Origin: Homoserinimonas sedimenticola
Lineage (GTDB): Bacteria; Actinomycetota; Actinomycetes; Actinomycetales; Microbacteriaceae
DNA: 64,000 nucleotides
Direction of reading: 5' to 3'
Assembly: GCF_026094475.1 (NCBI RefSeq)
Contig: NZ_JAPELL010000001.1
Coordinates: 62,001-126,000, forward strand
The notes under the pieces are model-generated. The model saw only the letters and a program-made list of their open reading frames with translations, was not told the origin of the DNA and did not search any database. Shown piece by piece: positions 61,948 through 64,000 of the stretch. The translations under genes were made by a program, and so were the position numbers. Position 1 is the stretch's first letter. Each line of letters opens with the position of its first letter.

Positions 61948-63774
61948 TCAACCGGAGACGGAGATACCCTCCGTCGCGGGGGACTCGTTGTACATCCCCT
62001 CGATGACGCCCGCGAAGTCGCGCAGGATCACGTCACGCTTGATCGAGAGCTTGGGCGTGAGGTGTCCGCTCGCCTCTGTGAGCTCCTTCTCGAGGATCGT
62101 GAACTTGCGGATCGACTCGGCGCGCGAGACCGCGGTGTTGGCGGTGTCGATCGCGCCCTGGATCTCTGCGAGCACCTTGGGGTTCTTCGCCGCCTCGACA
62201 ACGCTCATGGTGGCATCCTCGCCTGCGTTGTTGAGCCAGACGGGCAGCATCTCCTCGTCCAGGGTGATGAGCGCCGAGATGAACGGCTTCTGGTCGCCGA
62301 CCACGATCACCTGTCCGATGATCGGGTTCGCGCGGATCGGGTCCTCTAGCACGGCGGGCGCGACGTTCTTGCCGCCGGCCGTGACGATGATCTCCTTCTT
62401 GCGACCCGTGATCGTAAGGTAGCCGTCGTCGTCGAGTTCGCCGATGTCGCCCGTCTTGAACCACTCGCCGTCGAAGGTGTCTTTCGTCGCCTGCTCGTTG
62501 TTCCAGTAGCCCGCGAAGACGCTGACGCCCTTCGCCTGCACCTCGCCGTCCTCGCTGATACGCACCGCGTTGCCAGGAATCGCTGGTCCGACCGTGCCGA
62601 TCTTGAAGCGCGAGGGCTTGTTGACGGTGACGGGGGCCGTGGTCTCGGTGAGACCGTAGCCCTCGAGGATCGTGAGGCCGAGGGCGCGGTAGAAGTGTCC
62701 TAGGCGCAGGCCGAGGGGCGCCGACCCGGAGACGGCGTATTCGACGCGGCCGCCCATCGCGTCCCGCAACTTCGACAGCACGAGGCGGTCGAGCACGGCG
62801 AACTTGAGCTTGAGTCCCAGCGGCACCTTGCCCGCGTCGAGCGCCTTCGAATACTCGATCGCAGTGGCTGCTGCGGCGTGGAAGATCTTGCCCTTGCCTC
62901 CGGCCTCCGCCTTCTGCTCGGAGGCGTTGAACACCTTCTCGAAAACGCGGGGCACCGCGAGAAGGAAGGTGGGGCGGAAGCTGCCGAGCGCTTGCAGCAG
63001 CTTCTTGGTGTCGGGCTCGTGGCCGACCTTGACGCCGCCGTGGATGCTCAGGACGGAGATGAAGCGGGCGAACACGTGCGCAAGGGTGATGAAAAGCACG
63101 GTGCTCGAGTCCGAGTGCATGACCTCGGGAATGTCGAGGCGGCTGTTGCGTGCCAGCTCGTAGAAGTTCGAGTGGTTGAGCCGCACGCCCTTGGGCTTGC
63201 CCGTAGTGCCGGAGGTGTAGATAAGGGTCGCGATGTCATCGGCCTTGGCGAGCGTGCGGCGACGTTCGATCTCCTCGTCGCTCACCCCCGTGCCGGCGGC
63301 GCTGAGCTTCGCGATGTCTCCGAGGTCGATCTGCCAGACGTTGCGGATTCCGGGAAGGTCGGCGCGCACCTCGTCGAAGCGGGCGAAGTGGTCTGGGGTC
63401 TCTCCGAAGAAGGCGACGGCCTCGGAGTCGGTGAGGTACCACTGAATCTGAGCGGGGGCGGATGTCTCGTAGATCGGCACGAGCATGGCGCCCGCGTACC
63501 ACGCCGCGAAGTCGATGAGTGTCCACTCGTAGCGGGTCTTCGCCATGAGAGCGATGCGCTCTCCAGGCTCGATTCCCGCCGCGACGAAGCCCTTCGCTAG
63601 TGCGATGACCTGACGCTCGAACTCGCGGGACGTGACATCCTGCCACGTACCGTCGGGCATGGGAATCGCGAAGAGCGCCTTGTCGGGCGTCTGCTTGACT
63701 CGGTCGACGAGAAGGTCGGTGGTGTTCGCGTTGGGATCGGCCTCCACCAACGCGGGCGCGCTGTACTCTTTCAC
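61948..63774 (-). CDS. Long-chain fatty-acid-CoA ligase, FadD15-type
   Basis: The 608-residue AMP-forming ligase activates fatty acids to acyl-CoA. Motifs are YTSGTTGKPKGV (P-loop), the region LFITLAHVFARF, EGYGLTETTAP, GEWFKTGDIGELDDDGYL and the hinge GRKKEIIVTAGGKNV. Sequence and length match the FadD15 group of actinobacteria. GTG 63774 is preceded by AAGGAG, and TACTCT (63822-63817, minus) is a -10 candidate with a leader of about 35 nt. Confidence 0.94.
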   Translation of the reverse strand: MKEYSAPALVEADPNANTTDLLVDRVKQTPDKALFAIPMPDGTWQDVTSREFERQVIALAKGFVAAGIEPGERIALMAKTRYEWTLIDFAAWYAGAMLVPIYETSAPAQIQWYLTDSEAVAFFGETPDHFARFDEVRADLPGIRNVWQIDLGDIAKLSAAGTGVSDEEIERRRTLAKADDIATLIYTSGTTGKPKGVRLNHSNFYELARNSRLDIPEVMHSDSSTVLFITLAHVFARFISVLSIHGGVKVGHEPDTKKLLQALGSFRPTFLLAVPRVFEKVFNASEQKAEAGGKGKIFHAAAATAIEYSKALDAGKVPLGLKLKFAVLDRLVLSKLRDAMGGRVEYAVSGSAPLGLRLGHFYRALGLTILEGYGLTETTAPVTVNKPSRFKIGTVGPAIPGNAVRISEDGEVQAKGVSVFAGYWNNEQATKDTFDGEWFKTGDIGELDDDGYLTITGRKKEIIVTAGGKNVAPAVLEDPIRANPIIGQVIVVGDQKPFISALITLDEEMLPVWLNNAGEDATMSVVEAAKNPKVLAEIQGAIDTANTAVSRAESIRKFTILEKELTEASGHLTPKLSIKRDVILRDFAGVIEGMYNESPATEGISVSG

Positions 63775-63961
63775 GGCAACTCCTTCGGTACCTCAGAGGG
63801 TGCGGGTATTCGATCCAGAGTACCGGGTGGAGCAGCGTCATCCCGAGGTGCTGGTGGATTCCCTACACTTGTTCGAGGACCCGCCAGAGGTCCGTTGTCG
63901 CGCATCGCACTAGACCGCCGCGCGCAGCATCCACCCCCGAGCCCAGAAGCGAGGACACCTG

Positions 63962-64000
63962 ATGCACGCTGTCGGAATCGACATCGGCGGGACGAAGATC
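63962..64000 (+). CDS. ROK-family glucokinase/sugar kinase, N-terminus only
   Basis: Only the first 13 codons are in the window, reading MHAVGIDIGGTKI, the phosphate-1 motif DIGGTK of the ROK family. GAGGAC lies about 5 nt before the ATG. In related actinobacteria a ROK glucokinase beginning HAIGIDIGGTKI follows the fadD region. The rest is beyond the edge. Confidence 0.75.
   Translation, partial: MHAVGIDIGGTKI

Overview
This 64 kb window is chromosomal DNA from a high-GC actinobacterium, most likely a member of the Microbacteriaceae. The lineage call rests on content: a GarA-type FHA protein next to an FtsR-type MerR regulator, SufS-SufU, the long GapB-type GAPDH, an ImuA'-ImuB-DnaE2 mutasome under an actinobacterial LexA box, FadD15-type acyl-CoA ligase, and many start codons lying 6-8 nt behind a TAnnnT -10 hexamer, which suggests leaderless mRNAs. 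No tRNA, rRNA, CRISPR array, insertion sequence or prophage was recognised. Coding density is high and the region reads as core genome with strong osmotic-stress content.

Layout. 0-13 kb: a non-haem-iron-oxygenase-like protein, a DsbA-like thiol oxidoreductase, a CaCA exchanger, a thioredoxin-reductase-like flavoprotein, a DEAD-box helicase diverging from a potassium-channel-like protein, a zinc alcohol dehydrogenase broken by a one-base deletion, a CoA-type Nudix hydrolase, small membrane proteins, an EAL phosphodiesterase and a processive GT2 glycosyltransferase. 13-19.5 kb: an eight-gene minus-strand run, ehuB-ehuC-ehuD-ehuA-ectA-ectB-ectC-ectD, joining ectoine/hydroxyectoine uptake to its synthesis and closed by a 17-bp-stem terminator. 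20-24 kb: sufS-sufU and an NADP oxidoreductase with an operator-like promoter. 23.7-29 kb: a TPP riboswitch, an unlisted 43-codon ORF, the ykoEDC ECF transporter, a P-loop kinase, and nearby a thiamine-binding protein. 29-35 kb: membrane proteins (EI24, MFS, FUSC), a sugar-epimerase-like protein and a ThDP-dependent pyruvate-oxidase-like enzyme.

35-41 kb: the SOS mutasome imuA'-imuB-dnaE2. 42-48 kb: glgX-treY-treZ, linked by ATGA overlaps, making trehalose from glycogen. 48-56 kb: gapB, an S4 protein, an amine oxidase whose C-terminal FAD segment sits at the N-terminus (apparent circular permutation), a Pr6Pr membrane protein, a variant-repeat protein, and the set CDP-alcohol phosphatidyltransferase-garA-ftsR-merR. 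55.6-64 kb: a ParA ATPase divergent from pyruvate carboxylase, a second ParA/MinD-like ATPase with a long acidic N-terminus, peptide deformylase, a FadD ligase and the first 13 codons of a ROK-family kinase.

The genes fit a free-living, osmotically challenged aerobe: ectoine and trehalose as compatible solutes, ThDP salvage feeding ThDP enzymes, pyruvate carboxylase and GapB for anaplerosis and gluconeogenesis, and GarA as the likely switch on 2-oxoglutarate metabolism. The least conventional objects are the permuted amine oxidase, the small ORF behind the TPP riboswitch, the fused ehu-ect operon and the HxD...H...R protein at the left edge.
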